Shown in pieces: positions 19,749-28,486 of a stretch of DNA of 64,000 bases. The DNA is taken from assembly GCA_963663365.2 (NCBI GenBank), contig CAXXIH010000001.1, positions 806,001-870,000 of the forward strand, in the 5' to 3' direction. Origin of the DNA: G963663365 sp963663365 (lineage in GTDB: Bacteria > Hinthialibacterota > Hinthialibacteria > Hinthialibacterales > G963663365). The notes under the pieces are model-generated. The model was not told the DNA's origin, searched no databases, and saw nothing but the letters and a program-made list of their open reading frames with translations. The position numbers and the translations under genes are program-made. The stretch's first letter is position 1. Every line of letters begins with the position of its first letter.

Positions 19749-21323
19749 TTACTCAACCAATCCCTTTTCTTTTAGGAATTGGGTAGCGACTTCCGCGGGG
19801 GGGAGTTTGGATTCATCGACCGCGTAGTTAAGAGCGCGCATGGTTTCATCATCCAACAAACCGGTAAGCGGCTTTAAGGCCTTGCGCAATTTCGGGTGGG
19901 CCGCAAGCAATTCACTACGAATCACCGGGGCGGCAAAATAAGGCGGGAAGAAGTTTCGGTTGTCATCAAGTGTGACAAGTTCGAACGCATCAATCCGTCC
20001 ATCGGTCGAAAAGGCGCAGATTACATCGACCTCTTCGGCAGCGATGGCTTGATACATCAAACCCGGATCTAAATCTTGAGCGCTTGCGAATTCCAAACCA
20101 TACCGGTCTGCCAGCCCACGGTAGCCATCGGGCCGTTCGAAGAATTCCGCCGTAAATCCGGCCCGCAATTGCGGTGCGGCCGCGGTAAGATTATCAATTG
20201 TTTTCCAACTGTTTTGTTGCGCGTCCTTGCGCCTGACCGCCAAAGCGTAAGTGTTGTTGAATCCAAAGGGCGCAAGCCACTCGCAATCGAACTGATTCCG
20301 GTAGGCCAATTGCACAATCTCATAGGCTTTTTTAGGATCGGTCACGACCCGGCGATTAAGAATTGCGGTTAAGGCGGTTCCTGTATATTCGGCATACAGA
20401 TCGATTTCATCCCGCAGTAATGCGCCGTGGCAGATCATAGTTCCGCCTAAGTTGAATACGCGTTCAGCGCGTAAATCGGTTTTGGCCTCAATCAGCTGGG
20501 CCATAATCTCGCCCAAGATAAACTGTTCTGTGAAATTTTTGCTGCCGATGCGGATTACGGCGGCGTCTTTGTCGTACCCTGCATCTTTGGAGTCGCCCGC
20601 TCCGTAAATTGATCCGGCAAAACATAATAATGCGATCAGCAGAATTGAAACCGCGCCCCTGAGCAGCAGCCAGACTTTTGAAGCCTGGCCGGGACCGCGG
20701 CGGAGCAGTTGTTCGAACAATCCGATTAATTCATCCAATGCCAAGGCCAGAGCGGCGGCGGGGATTGCGCCCAAAAGAATTAGGCGTGTATCGGTTTGTG
20801 CGAGTCCGCGATTGATGAAATCTCCCAATCCACCTGCGCCGATAAATGCCGAGAGCGTGGCGATTCCCACACCGATCACGGCCGCAGTGCGAATTCCGGC
20901 GACAATGACCGGGAGAGCTAACGGTATTTCAACAAGCCATAACCGCTGGCGGTTTGAAAATCCCAAACCATCGGCGGCCTCAATTGTCTCAGGTGGTGTG
21001 TTGGCAATTCCGGTATAGGTGTTCCGTACGACCGGGAGAAAACCATAAAGCGCTAAGGCCACGATGGCCGGTTGCGCGCCGATTCCCAAGATCGGCAATA
21101 GAAACGACAACATTGCCAGGCTGGGGATGGTTTGAACGATGCCCGCGACACCCAGAACCGCGCCACGGATATTGGCCTGCCGTGTGATCCATATTCCCAT
21201 GGGGATTCCGAGCAACACGGCAATCGAAGTTGAAAGTCCGGTTAAATAGAGATGTTCGAGAGTCTTTGCTGAGACCTCAGGCAGGCGCGATAGAAGAAAC
21301 GGCCAGAGCGGTTCGCCATTCAC
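19749..21323 (-). CDS. Osmoprotectant (betaine/choline-type) ABC importer, permease fused to binding protein
   Basis: A 524-residue fusion of an OpuBB/OpuCB-like permease and an OpuBC/OpuCC-like substrate-binding domain. Residues about 20-210 form the permease with the EAA-type loop ETIEAADGLGFSNRQRLW, then a hydrophobic linker segment (about 225-245), then a binding domain starting IRIGSKNFTEQFILGE with IDLYAEYTGTAL, the hallmark of the quaternary-amine-compound binding family. The binding domain faces the periplasm. It overlaps the ATPase gene by 4 bases (ATGA), showing translational coupling. Uptake of glycine betaine, choline or a similar solute is the expected role. Confidence 0.92.
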   Translation of the reverse strand: MNGEPLWPFLLSRLPEVSAKTLEHLYLTGLSTSIAVLLGIPMGIWITRQANIRGAVLGVAGIVQTIPSLAMLSFLLPILGIGAQPAIVALALYGFLPVVRNTYTGIANTPPETIEAADGLGFSNRQRLWLVEIPLALPVIVAGIRTAAVIGVGIATLSAFIGAGGLGDFINRGLAQTDTRLILLGAIPAAALALALDELIGLFEQLLRRGPGQASKVWLLLRGAVSILLIALLCFAGSIYGAGDSKDAGYDKDAAVIRIGSKNFTEQFILGEIMAQLIEAKTDLRAERVFNLGGTMICHGALLRDEIDLYAEYTGTALTAILNRRVVTDPKKAYEIVQLAYRNQFDCEWLAPFGFNNTYALAVRRKDAQQNSWKTIDNLTAAAPQLRAGFTAEFFERPDGYRGLADRYGLEFASAQDLDPGLMYQAIAAEEVDVICAFSTDGRIDAFELVTLDDNRNFFPPYFAAPVIRSELLAAHPKLRKALKPLTGLLDDETMRALNYAVDESKLPPAEVATQFLKEKGLVE

Positions 21324-22096
21324 GAGGAGAACTCCCGGAATAGCTCCAAGTTGCGTGCAGGCTCTTGGAAGAGATCGCGCACGAAATCAGAAGCCGGGTT
21401 AGCGACGATTTTGTGCGGTGCGGCAATCTGTTCGAGGTTGCCTTCATGGAACACGGCGATCCGGTCCGCTAAGACCAGGGCTTCAAAGATATCGTGCGTG
21501 ACAAAAACAATGGTTTTCTTTAATCGTTGTTTCAGTTTCAGGAGTTCATCTTGAAGTGTTTTGCGGGTGAGCGCATCGACAGCGCCGAATGGTTCATCCA
21601 TCAATAGGCATTCGGGATCGGCGGCTAAGGCCCGGGCCACACCAACGCGTTGCTGTTGGCCGCCGGATAATTCTTCAGGAAAGTTGGTGGCATAGATATC
21701 GGGATCGAGTTCTACCAACGATAACAACTCACGAGCCCGTTTGCTGCGTTCGGCGCGGGATTGGCCGAGAAGGCGAAGCACCACGCCCACATTCTCTTCC
21801 ACTGTCATATGGGGAAAAAGACCGATTCCCTGAAAGACATAGCCGATGGAACGGCGCAACTCGATGGGATCTAGGTGAAGGATGTTTTTGCCGCCGATTT
21901 CGATTTCGCCGCTGGTGGGCTCGATTAGGCGGTTGATGGTTTTTAGTGTTGTGGATTTTCCCGAGCCCGACGAACCGAGCAGGACGAGTGTTTCGCCCCG
22001 CTCGATATGGAACGATATATTCCGTACGGCGAAAGAGTTTCCTCCATCGAAACTTTTTGAAACATTATGGAGCCGGATCATAACCGGGATACTCAA
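21320..22096 (-). CDS. Osmoprotectant ABC importer ATPase
   Basis: A 258-residue nucleotide-binding subunit: Walker A GSSGSGKST (about residues 38-46), signature LSGGQQQRVGVARAL, Walker B CLLMDEPFGAVD and the switch His in VTHD. It matches the OpuAA/OpuCA group but lacks the C-terminal CBS domain pair these usually carry (380-400 residues), so ionic-strength gating through CBS domains is probably absent. It is 15 bp downstream of the methyltransferase gene and overlaps the permease fusion gene. Confidence 0.93.
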   Translation of the reverse strand: MSIPVMIRLHNVSKSFDGGNSFAVRNISFHIERGETLVLLGSSGSGKSTTLKTINRLIEPTSGEIEIGGKNILHLDPIELRRSIGYVFQGIGLFPHMTVEENVGVVLRLLGQSRAERSKRARELLSLVELDPDIYATNFPEELSGGQQQRVGVARALAADPECLLMDEPFGAVDALTRKTLQDELLKLKQRLKKTIVFVTHDIFEALVLADRIAVFHEGNLEQIAAPHKIVANPASDFVRDLFQEPARNLELFREFSS

Positions 22097-22111
22097 GTCC
22101 GTTCCGGACGA

Positions 22112-22915
22112 TTATTCATCGAGCAACATATCGTCAGGAATGTCCTCGTGTTTTTGTCCGACGATAGCGAAATATTCAAGCGGTTCGCCTTCCAGTGAAA
22201 GCCTATGGAAATACGGATAGCGCACTTTGATTTCAAGCATGCCTTTCTTTTCCAGCCGGTCAATCAGACGGCTGAAACCGCTGGAATCCCCATCCGCCAA
22301 GAACTTATCGCGGATATTGAAGGCCACCCAACCGGGTGTGCTAATGAGGTTGAATGCTTCTCCAAATGCGCGTGTGGGGATATCTCCAAAACCGAGGGCT
22401 GCCACGACTGTGAGGCAGTTCAAGTTCGCCTGTTCCAGTTTTGAGCGTGTTGCGGGCTTAAGCGCGGTGAGGTCTTCAACAAAGTAATCATGATAAACGT
22501 GCGGCCGGTCACGTTCGGCGGCATCTGCGGCTTCTTTTATGATATCGATGCCGACCAACCGTTTGACGCCCATCCAGGAAAGATATTCGCCGACGATGCC
22601 ATTCCCGGCGCCGACATCCAGGACACTGAGTTGCGAAGGATCCAGCCCGAGTTTGCGCAGTTCATGTTCGAGGAACAGGCAGACTGTTTGCGGGCTTCTG
22701 CATTTGAGTTTTTCATAGATTATATATTCGTAGAGACCCGGAATCTTAAACAACTCATCATAATCGTGAAAACGAATCTTTCTGCGCTGTCTCCCCTCAT
22801 CTACCAGACAGTATTCTTCATCTTGGTCCAGATGGTCGTGGCGGGTCGGCAAAGTCACTGATATTCCGTTACTTTCGACTTCTCCCGCGAGTTCAGAACA
22901 TTCGATTACTGGCAT
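22112..22915 (-). CDS. SAM-dependent methyltransferase in the osmoprotectant operon
   Basis: A 267-residue class I methyltransferase. Motif I is LSVLDVGAGNGIVGEYLSW (about residue 98), followed by RLVGIDI (acidic residue binding the SAM ribose) and a post-motif ALGFGDIPTRAF. The N-terminal 90 residues are specific to this protein. GGAGAAG lies just upstream of the ATG. Position between a MarR regulator and an osmolyte importer, with 20- and 15-bp gaps, suggests it modifies an osmolyte or its precursor. Substrate is not evident. Confidence 0.85.
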   Translation of the reverse strand: MPVIECSELAGEVESNGISVTLPTRHDHLDQDEEYCLVDEGRQRRKIRFHDYDELFKIPGLYEYIIYEKLKCRSPQTVCLFLEHELRKLGLDPSQLSVLDVGAGNGIVGEYLSWMGVKRLVGIDIIKEAADAAERDRPHVYHDYFVEDLTALKPATRSKLEQANLNCLTVVAALGFGDIPTRAFGEAFNLISTPGWVAFNIRDKFLADGDSSGFSRLIDRLEKKGMLEIKVRYPYFHRLSLEGEPLEYFAIVGQKHEDIPDDMLLDE

Positions 22916-22935
22916 TTTATCTTCTCCTTCTAGGT

Positions 22936-23541
22936 TCAGCGCATTTGGGTTTCCATGCCGGGGATTTCAGACGGTCCGCCGAGTGAGTCTGCGGACGGAA
23001 CTTGCCGGGCCATCTTTTGCTTATTGATTTGAGATGGCGAGTCCTCGGTGGCTTCTATAAGCGGGCCGCTTACGAGCATGGGGGCGGCCTCTAAATCTTG
23101 AACTTCCATCAACGATGCCACGCGTTGCAATGTCGATAGCATTAGCGATTGTTCCCAATCCTGAAGCCGTTCGAATTCCTCTACAAAGCGTTCCTGTAAT
23201 AACGACGGCGCTCTGTCATGCAATTCGCGTCCGATGGTTGTGGCCCGGACTAATACTCTTCGCCGGTCAACCGGATGCCGGTCCCTGACCACACATCCCC
23301 TTTTTTCCAGACGGTCCAGGATGCTGGTTACAGTGGCGCTGGAGAGGCTGGCCCTCGCCGCCAATTCACTGACGGAGAGTTCCTCCGCATTGGCCAAGAG
23401 GTTCAAGATAATTAATTGAGGACCAGTTAGGTTGCATTGACGCTCTAGGCGTTTGGAATACAGGTCAACGGCCCGGATAATTCGGCGTAAAGCGACAAGA
23501 ACATCGTCACAACGGGATGGGTTGCTTTCCATATTCGACAC
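22936..23541 (-). CDS. MarR-family transcriptional regulator
   Basis: A 201-residue protein with the MarR winged helix: LTGPQLIILNLLANAEELS, recognition helix region LSSATVTSILDRLEKRGCV, and wing RDRHPVDRRRVLVRAT. A C-terminal extension of about 60 residues includes LEAAPMLVSGPL, resembling the tail I recall from MarR regulators of ectoine/betaine genes (EctR/CosR-like). The start is GTG 23541 or ATG 23532. It heads a four-gene operon and probably represses it, relieved by osmotic stress or solute binding (inference). Confidence 0.88.
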   Translation of the reverse strand: MSNMESNPSRCDDVLVALRRIIRAVDLYSKRLERQCNLTGPQLIILNLLANAEELSVSELAARASLSSATVTSILDRLEKRGCVVRDRHPVDRRRVLVRATTIGRELHDRAPSLLQERFVEEFERLQDWEQSLMLSTLQRVASLMEVQDLEAAPMLVSGPLIEATEDSPSQINKQKMARQVPSADSLGGPSEIPGMETQMR

Positions 23542-23568
23542 CGGGCATTCTTATAATTGATTGAGTAC

Positions 23569-23596
23569 AAAATAGTTTAATGCGTTATGATGTCAA
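23569..23596 (-). promoter_or_regulatory. Putative sigma-70-type promoter of the MarR operon
   Basis: On the minus strand, TTGACA (23596-23591) is followed after 16 bases by TATTTT (23574-23569), placing a transcription start near 23562, about 20 bases before the start codon. The whole 355-bp gap to the divergent GH95-like gene is AT-rich and probably also holds that gene's promoter and operators. Confidence 0.5.
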
Positions 23597-23897
23597 TGGC
23601 TGGTATGAATTGGTAAGGAAGATAGAAATACGTTATGTTTATAATTATAAGTTATTTACGACTATACTATTTGCTTTGAGAATATTGGTTAGATTTACAG
23701 GATCGGCTACATTTTTGATTGTACTCATCATTTTGGCAGATATATTTCTCGAATATTGATTATTGCTCTAATCATTATTCTACGTTTGCAGTGGCCTATG
23801 ATGGAATATGAGATCGGCATTTGAGCCCGGCCAGCTGTTGAGAAAGCGGTTTCTTCCTCCGCATCAGTGTCTATTCTGTAAAGCATGGAGGCCTTAA

Positions 23898-26414
23898 ATG
23901 GCATCCATGGTCTTATGCCGTGATGGGAGTATTTCAATGCCGCTGATATTGGTCCTCTTGCTGTGCAGCCAAGTTGCCGCCGATTCATCTACGGATTTCT
24001 TGGATCAACACGATATGGTTTGGGAGGTCTCACCTCCACGTTGGCTTGAAGGAATTCCGTTGGCCAATGGCGATATTGGGGCGATGATTTGGGGGGATGG
24101 CAACCCGCTGAAGATCACGTTGGATAAGTACGATGCATGGGATACCAATGAGGTAGTCCCTACTGATGTCACTTATGACGGCTTGCGTGAAATTATCGCG
24201 GAGCCTCATCCACCACTGACCCGGGATACGTACTTGGCATCGTGGCGGATCTATGACGGAACCTGTTCGCCCACACGCATCCCTTTGCCGCGTGCGGAAT
24301 TGAATTTCGGCGCTCCTTTTAGCTGGCAGAACGGCAGGCTGTGTTTGGCCGATGCTGTGGCCGAAATAGAGGGTTCGGTCGAAGGTTCACACCTGCAACT
24401 CCAGATTTTTACTCATGCGAATCACAATTTGATTTGTATTCATCTTGAAGGGGCACACGCCAAAGATACGCAATTAAATGTCAGTTGGGAGCATTTGGAG
24501 AAAGGGACAAGAGAAGCGCTACGAAAATGGGGGTATCCGGATCCTGAAAGCCGTAGCGATGAAGATGGAGGAGAATTTCATCTCAAATCGCCAACCGGCT
24601 ATGAACTGGCGGTGGCGTGGCATAAACGGCTAAATAAAGAGGGGACGAGTGGTGAGATTCGTGTGGCGCTGCTTTCTACGGAGGATTCTTCAGAGCCGCT
24701 TGAGGCTGCAAAGAAACTGTGCCGCTCATTTGAGGATGAGGATAAAAGTCTGGAGCCTCACCGCGATTGGTGGCGTGATTATTGGACCCGGTCCACTTTG
24801 ACGATCCCGGATGCGCGTCTCGAATCGCTTTATTTTATCGAGATGTACAAACTCGGTTGCTCATCGCGTCCGGGAAAATGGCCGATCACGCTTCAAGGGC
24901 TTTGGACGCATGACGGGCGTATGCCGCCTTGGAACGGGGATTATCATCTCGATCTAAATGTACAAGAATCCTACTGGCCGATTTATGCCGCGAACCGGCT
25001 TGAACTTGGGGAGCCGCTTTATCGTGTCTTTGGCAAGTGTATTCCGCGTTGGCGCGATCAATGCCAAAGGTTTTTCGGATTCGATGGTATCTGGTCCGGA
25101 TGTGCCATCGGGCCGCGCGGCGAGCGTATCTTCGGTTATTCCACGGTGGAATTTTGGCCGGGTAACACCGCCTGGTTGTCGTATCACTACTGGGTGCATT
25201 ATCTCTATTCGCAAGATAAAGAGTTCCTTCGCGATAAGGCCCTGCCGATTTTGGAGTTGGCTTTTGTGACATATGCCAATCTTTTGGAGCCGGGAGAGGA
25301 TGGAAAACTGCATGTGCCGGTCAGCTATTCCCCGGAATATTACGAGGGATTCTTTGAAGCCTATACGCGTGATGCGCAATGCGATTTGGCGCTGATCCGC
25401 GCATTGATCGAAGCCATCCTTACGGGGCATGAGGAATTGGGCACAAGCAATGCCATTGTGGAACGTGCGCGGGAGGTTTTAGCGAATTTGGTTGAATATC
25501 CGCGTGAACATCCGCGTCGGGAAAGTCGTATCAATGAGCGTAACAAAGATGACCGTCTGATGATCAGCGCGGATACGCGGTTGTCGTTTTCACACCGTCA
25601 TCATGCGCATTTGATGGCAATTCATCCGTTGAATTTAATCACGATGGAAGGCGGGGAGGATGACCGGGCGTTGATTCGCGGCTCGCTGCATGAAATCAGC
25701 CGTTATGGTTTTGGGGAATGGACCGGCTGGGCCTATCCCTGGATGTCTCTTATTGCATCCCGCGCCGAGTACGGGAATATGGCCTGGCAGATGCTCGATC
25801 TGTATATCAACGCGTTTATTACGCCGAACACGTTGCATATTAACGGCGATCCGAAGATGTATGGACTCTCGATGTGGACCTACGAGCCGATGACGTTAGA
25901 GGGGGGATTTGGCGCGGCGGCTGCGGTCATGGAGATGTTGATGCAATCGCATGGCGAATGCATCCGCCTGTTTCCCAGTATCCCCAATCGTTGGCACGAT
26001 GCCTATTTCTCTAAATTGCGGGCGGAAGGGGCATTTATTGTCACGGCCAAACTGGAGGATGACAAAGTGCGATTTGTCTGGATTCGTTCCGAGGCCGGAA
26101 AGCGGTGCCGGGTTCGGAATCCATTCGGAGAAGATGCGCCGGAGTTGATTCGTTTGGGCAAGAGCCGTGATGGGGATGCGAATGCGTTCCAGCCATTGGA
26201 TATTGAACTCTCGAGTGCCAAGGGAGAACGTTTGGACGTGCATCCCGCGGATTATGGGCCGGGGATTGTGGAGTTCGAGACGAAGCCGGGGGAGGTGTAT
26301 TTATTGTATCCCGGCGGACAGCGGCCGGGAGGTGGTGATTTTCAGCTGCCGCGTTTTGACCGTGATGAGTTTGAACGCAATTATTACGGGAATAAACGTA
26401 TGGCGAGGTTTTAA
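23898..26414 (+). CDS. GH95-like glycoside hydrolase, exported
   Basis: An 838-residue protein with a signal peptide (MPLILVLLLCSQVAAD). N-terminal beta domain begins WLEGIPLANGDIGAMIWG, the GH95 pattern. The alpha/alpha barrel has LQGLWTHDGRMPPWNGDYH LDLNVQESYWP around residues 330-355 and HRHHAHLMAIHPLNLI, matching the conserved HRH..HL region of GH95 alpha-L-fucosidases/galactosidases. In characterised enzymes the Asn-x-Asn pair is catalytic; here it reads DLN, so the first Asn is Asp. Two starts are possible: ATG 23898 (GGAGG 6 bases upstream) or ATG 23937 (GGGAG), the latter directly before the signal peptide. Substrate uncertain. Confidence 0.78.
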   Translation: MASMVLCRDGSISMPLILVLLLCSQVAADSSTDFLDQHDMVWEVSPPRWLEGIPLANGDIGAMIWGDGNPLKITLDKYDAWDTNEVVPTDVTYDGLREIIAEPHPPLTRDTYLASWRIYDGTCSPTRIPLPRAELNFGAPFSWQNGRLCLADAVAEIEGSVEGSHLQLQIFTHANHNLICIHLEGAHAKDTQLNVSWEHLEKGTREALRKWGYPDPESRSDEDGGEFHLKSPTGYELAVAWHKRLNKEGTSGEIRVALLSTEDSSEPLEAAKKLCRSFEDEDKSLEPHRDWWRDYWTRSTLTIPDARLESLYFIEMYKLGCSSRPGKWPITLQGLWTHDGRMPPWNGDYHLDLNVQESYWPIYAANRLELGEPLYRVFGKCIPRWRDQCQRFFGFDGIWSGCAIGPRGERIFGYSTVEFWPGNTAWLSYHYWVHYLYSQDKEFLRDKALPILELAFVTYANLLEPGEDGKLHVPVSYSPEYYEGFFEAYTRDAQCDLALIRALIEAILTGHEELGTSNAIVERAREVLANLVEYPREHPRRESRINERNKDDRLMISADTRLSFSHRHHAHLMAIHPLNLITMEGGEDDRALIRGSLHEISRYGFGEWTGWAYPWMSLIASRAEYGNMAWQMLDLYINAFITPNTLHINGDPKMYGLSMWTYEPMTLEGGFGAAAAVMEMLMQSHGECIRLFPSIPNRWHDAYFSKLRAEGAFIVTAKLEDDKVRFVWIRSEAGKRCRVRNPFGEDAPELIRLGKSRDGDANAFQPLDIELSSAKGERLDVHPADYGPGIVEFETKPGEVYLLYPGGQRPGGGDFQLPRFDRDEFERNYYGNKRMARF

Positions 26415-26424
26415 GGCCGGGGCC

Positions 26425-26515
26425 TGTGACCGGGCAGGATCCCGCTAAAGCGGGACCTACCGGCTCACGATTTCGGAGTGTGTGCGAAAATATAGTGGGG
26501 AATCACCCTGCGGGA
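26425..26515 (+). repeat. Repeat module F
   Basis: Copy of module F (GTGACCGGGCAGGATC, CCGGCTCACGATTTC, CACCCTGC) directly after the GH95-like gene. It contains an internal hairpin, TCCCGCTAAAGCGGGA, not present in the copies at 69 and 9500. Confidence 0.7.
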
Positions 26516-26582
26516 GCGAGATGGTAAGTCAGTTGGATGACAAAGTTAAATGGTCTTCCGGCAACGGAGTGTCGCGGAAGTA

Positions 26583-27155
26583 TTAGGGCAAAGGCTGGTC
26601 ATCACCACCCCAGGCGATGATATTTCCCCAGCTGATCAGGCCGTTGCTGCTATTGTAGATCATGTTGCGGTAATGCTCTTTGCCGTAGCGTTCCCACTGG
26701 TAGGGACCATCCCACCAATCCGGATGGCCAATAAAACAGCAGCGGTCCGGGCCGACGCTGGAGAGCATGTAGGAATGGCCTTTGAAAAGATCGCTGGGTG
26801 TAAACTCCCATGATGAATCAGTGCTATCGGAATTGAAATCCTTTTTGTCGCGCTTCATCTGGAAGTAATCGGGGGGGACCTGGCTTAAATAAGCAACGGG
26901 CGTTGTTAACTGAAAGATTTCTGAAGCACCGGAGTAACGTTTGATATATTCGCCATTATCGAGGCGGAACATTTCCAATGCATCGGTGGTCGCCTTCATG
27001 TCAGCGACGACACGGGCCAGCTTGGCGCGTATCTGCGCATTGAGAAAGTTGGGGACAGCAATAGCGGCCAGAATGCCGATAATTGCCACAACAATGAGAA
27101 GTTCAATCAAAGTGAATCCTGCTGCAAATAATTTCTTTGATTTCTTTCCAGTCAT
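26583..27155 (-). CDS. Type II secretion-like pseudopilin (third of four)
   Basis: A 190-residue protein starting MTGKKSKKLFAAG, then FTLIELL with Glu5 and the hydrophobic helix; here the canonical Gly precedes the cleavage site and the leader is strongly basic. AGGA about 8 bases before ATG 27155 supports that start over the in-frame codon 17 residues earlier. The C-terminal signature reads YNSSNGLISWGNI. The central region is rich in Trp, Tyr and Asp. Convergent with the GH95-like gene, separated by a repeat. Confidence 0.88.
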   Translation of the reverse strand: MTGKKSKKLFAAGFTLIELLIVVAIIGILAAIAVPNFLNAQIRAKLARVVADMKATTDALEMFRLDNGEYIKRYSGASEIFQLTTPVAYLSQVPPDYFQMKRDKKDFNSDSTDSSWEFTPSDLFKGHSYMLSSVGPDRCCFIGHPDWWDGPYQWERYGKEHYRNMIYNSSNGLISWGNIIAWGGDDQPLP

Positions 27156-27419
27156 GCTGTCGTTCCTGCTTTTATATGCCGGATCTTTGAATCGATTCTT
27201 CATCAATTAGACCGGCTTAACCAAATGAGGCCGTGCCCTGTATATCTTGATTGTGGACTATCCTACCCTGTCATTTTCGAGGATTCAATGACCTCTAGGG
27301 CAACGATTGGGCTGAATTGTGTGTTTGTGGCAAATTATACAGGTCAAGATGTCGTGAGCGTAAAGGCGGAGTGAAAGAAAAGTCTTGCGACAAACGGAAG
27401 CCGGTAAGGCAGTGGAATC

Positions 27420-27779
27420 ATGGGCGATAAAGTGGAAACCGTGACAATGTACCGTCCGGCGGGGCCGGGGGAACTTGCGCTTGTGGAAGAGAGTGGTTTT
27501 AAACGCTGGCCGCCACGTTTGCCGGTACAGCCTATTTTTTACCCGGTGACAAATGAGGAATATGCCCGGGAGATTGCCACACAATGGCAGATCAAAGATG
27601 GAGGCATTGGGTATGTAACCCGCTTTGAGGTAAAAAAAGAATTTGCAGACCGCTACAAGATTGAGCAGGTGGGGGCTGCGCATCATACGGAATGGTGGAT
27701 TCCGGCCGAGGAACTCGAAGAATTAAATGACAATATTGTGGGATGTATTGAAGTTATCGGTGAGTTTAAAAATGAGTAA
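27420..27779 (+). CDS. Small conserved protein resembling the 'ADP-ribosylation/crystallin J1' group
   Basis: A 119-residue soluble protein. TMYRPAGPGELALVEESG, RWPPRLPVQPIFYPV, NEEYAREIA and GYVTRFEV are typical of a small family often labelled ADP-ribosylation/crystallin J1, though at 119 residues it is far shorter than real ADP-ribosylglycohydrolases and lacks their motifs; the label should not be read as function. It ends with WWIPAEELEELNDNIVG. The start at 27420 may be a few codons early, since relatives begin close to TVTMYRP. Stands alone. Confidence 0.7.
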   Translation: MGDKVETVTMYRPAGPGELALVEESGFKRWPPRLPVQPIFYPVTNEEYAREIATQWQIKDGGIGYVTRFEVKKEFADRYKIEQVGAAHHTEWWIPAEELEELNDNIVGCIEVIGEFKNE

Positions 27780-27975
27780 TGGAGTGTCTCCCATTGAGTA
27801 TCCATGTATACGATGAGCAAGCATTTATGGTTTGCGGTCGATGATTCTGTCTCTTGCACACCCGTAGAGAGATACATTTGCAGCCCACAGATAGAAGAAT
27901 TTGGCTTGGCAACGGTCTTAATTCTTTAGGTAGTCGTTACTCGACTATTCATGGGGCGAGTTTTTTAAGCCAATT

Positions 27976-28299
27976 CTAGGCAGGTGCATGAGATTCTTTT
28001 TCGGAATTTCGATTGGTGATTGTGAAGGACACTTCGACTTTCTGATCCAGCTTATTCAATATGCTGATCAGCCGGTCAATCGTGAAGCGTTTCAAATCCG
28101 GTTTTCGGATTCTGACAAATTCACTATGGTCGATTCCTGTAAGTCCGGCGGCCTGCCTTGTTGAGAGTTTTCGTTCTTCCAGAATACCGATAATTTCTGC
28201 AGCCAGAAGCGCCTTTGTTTGAAGGACATCAGCATCCGCCCGGTTGAAATCATTATATATATTTCCGCTGCCGCGAATAATTTCCAGTTTTTCGGTCAT
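27976..28299 (-). CDS. XRE/HigA-like helix-turn-helix protein, no toxin partner seen
   Basis: A 107-residue protein. IIRGSGNIYNDFNRADAD at the N-terminus and LSTRQAAGLTGIDHSEFVRIRK (helix-turn-helix) with FTIDRLISILNKLDQKVEV match the XRE antitoxins paired with HigB/Gp49-like toxins. GAGTAACT-rich leader with AAGGAG upstream of the ATG. No toxin-like frame is found on either side within a few hundred bases, so it is a solitary regulator or an orphaned antitoxin. Confidence 0.82.
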   Translation of the reverse strand: MTEKLEIIRGSGNIYNDFNRADADVLQTKALLAAEIIGILEERKLSTRQAAGLTGIDHSEFVRIRKPDLKRFTIDRLISILNKLDQKVEVSFTITNRNSEKESHAPA

Positions 28300-28486
28300 G
28301 AGAGTAACTCCTTAAGCTTCATGATTCGGCTTCTGAAAAATCAACATCATGCCAACATGGTGGCATATTTGTCACCATGTGTCAAGTTGTGACTGAGCGT
28401 CAATTCTGAAGCGAATTGTTAAACATTGGCTGTTCTGCTCCTGTGTTAAGGTTTTGCGATTTTCTGAATCGGGTAATATTCAAGGC

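Noticed and set aside
22490..22861. A 123-codon plus-strand frame opposite the methyltransferase
   Set aside because: It lies fully antisense to a gene with clear methyltransferase motifs and has no ribosome binding site.
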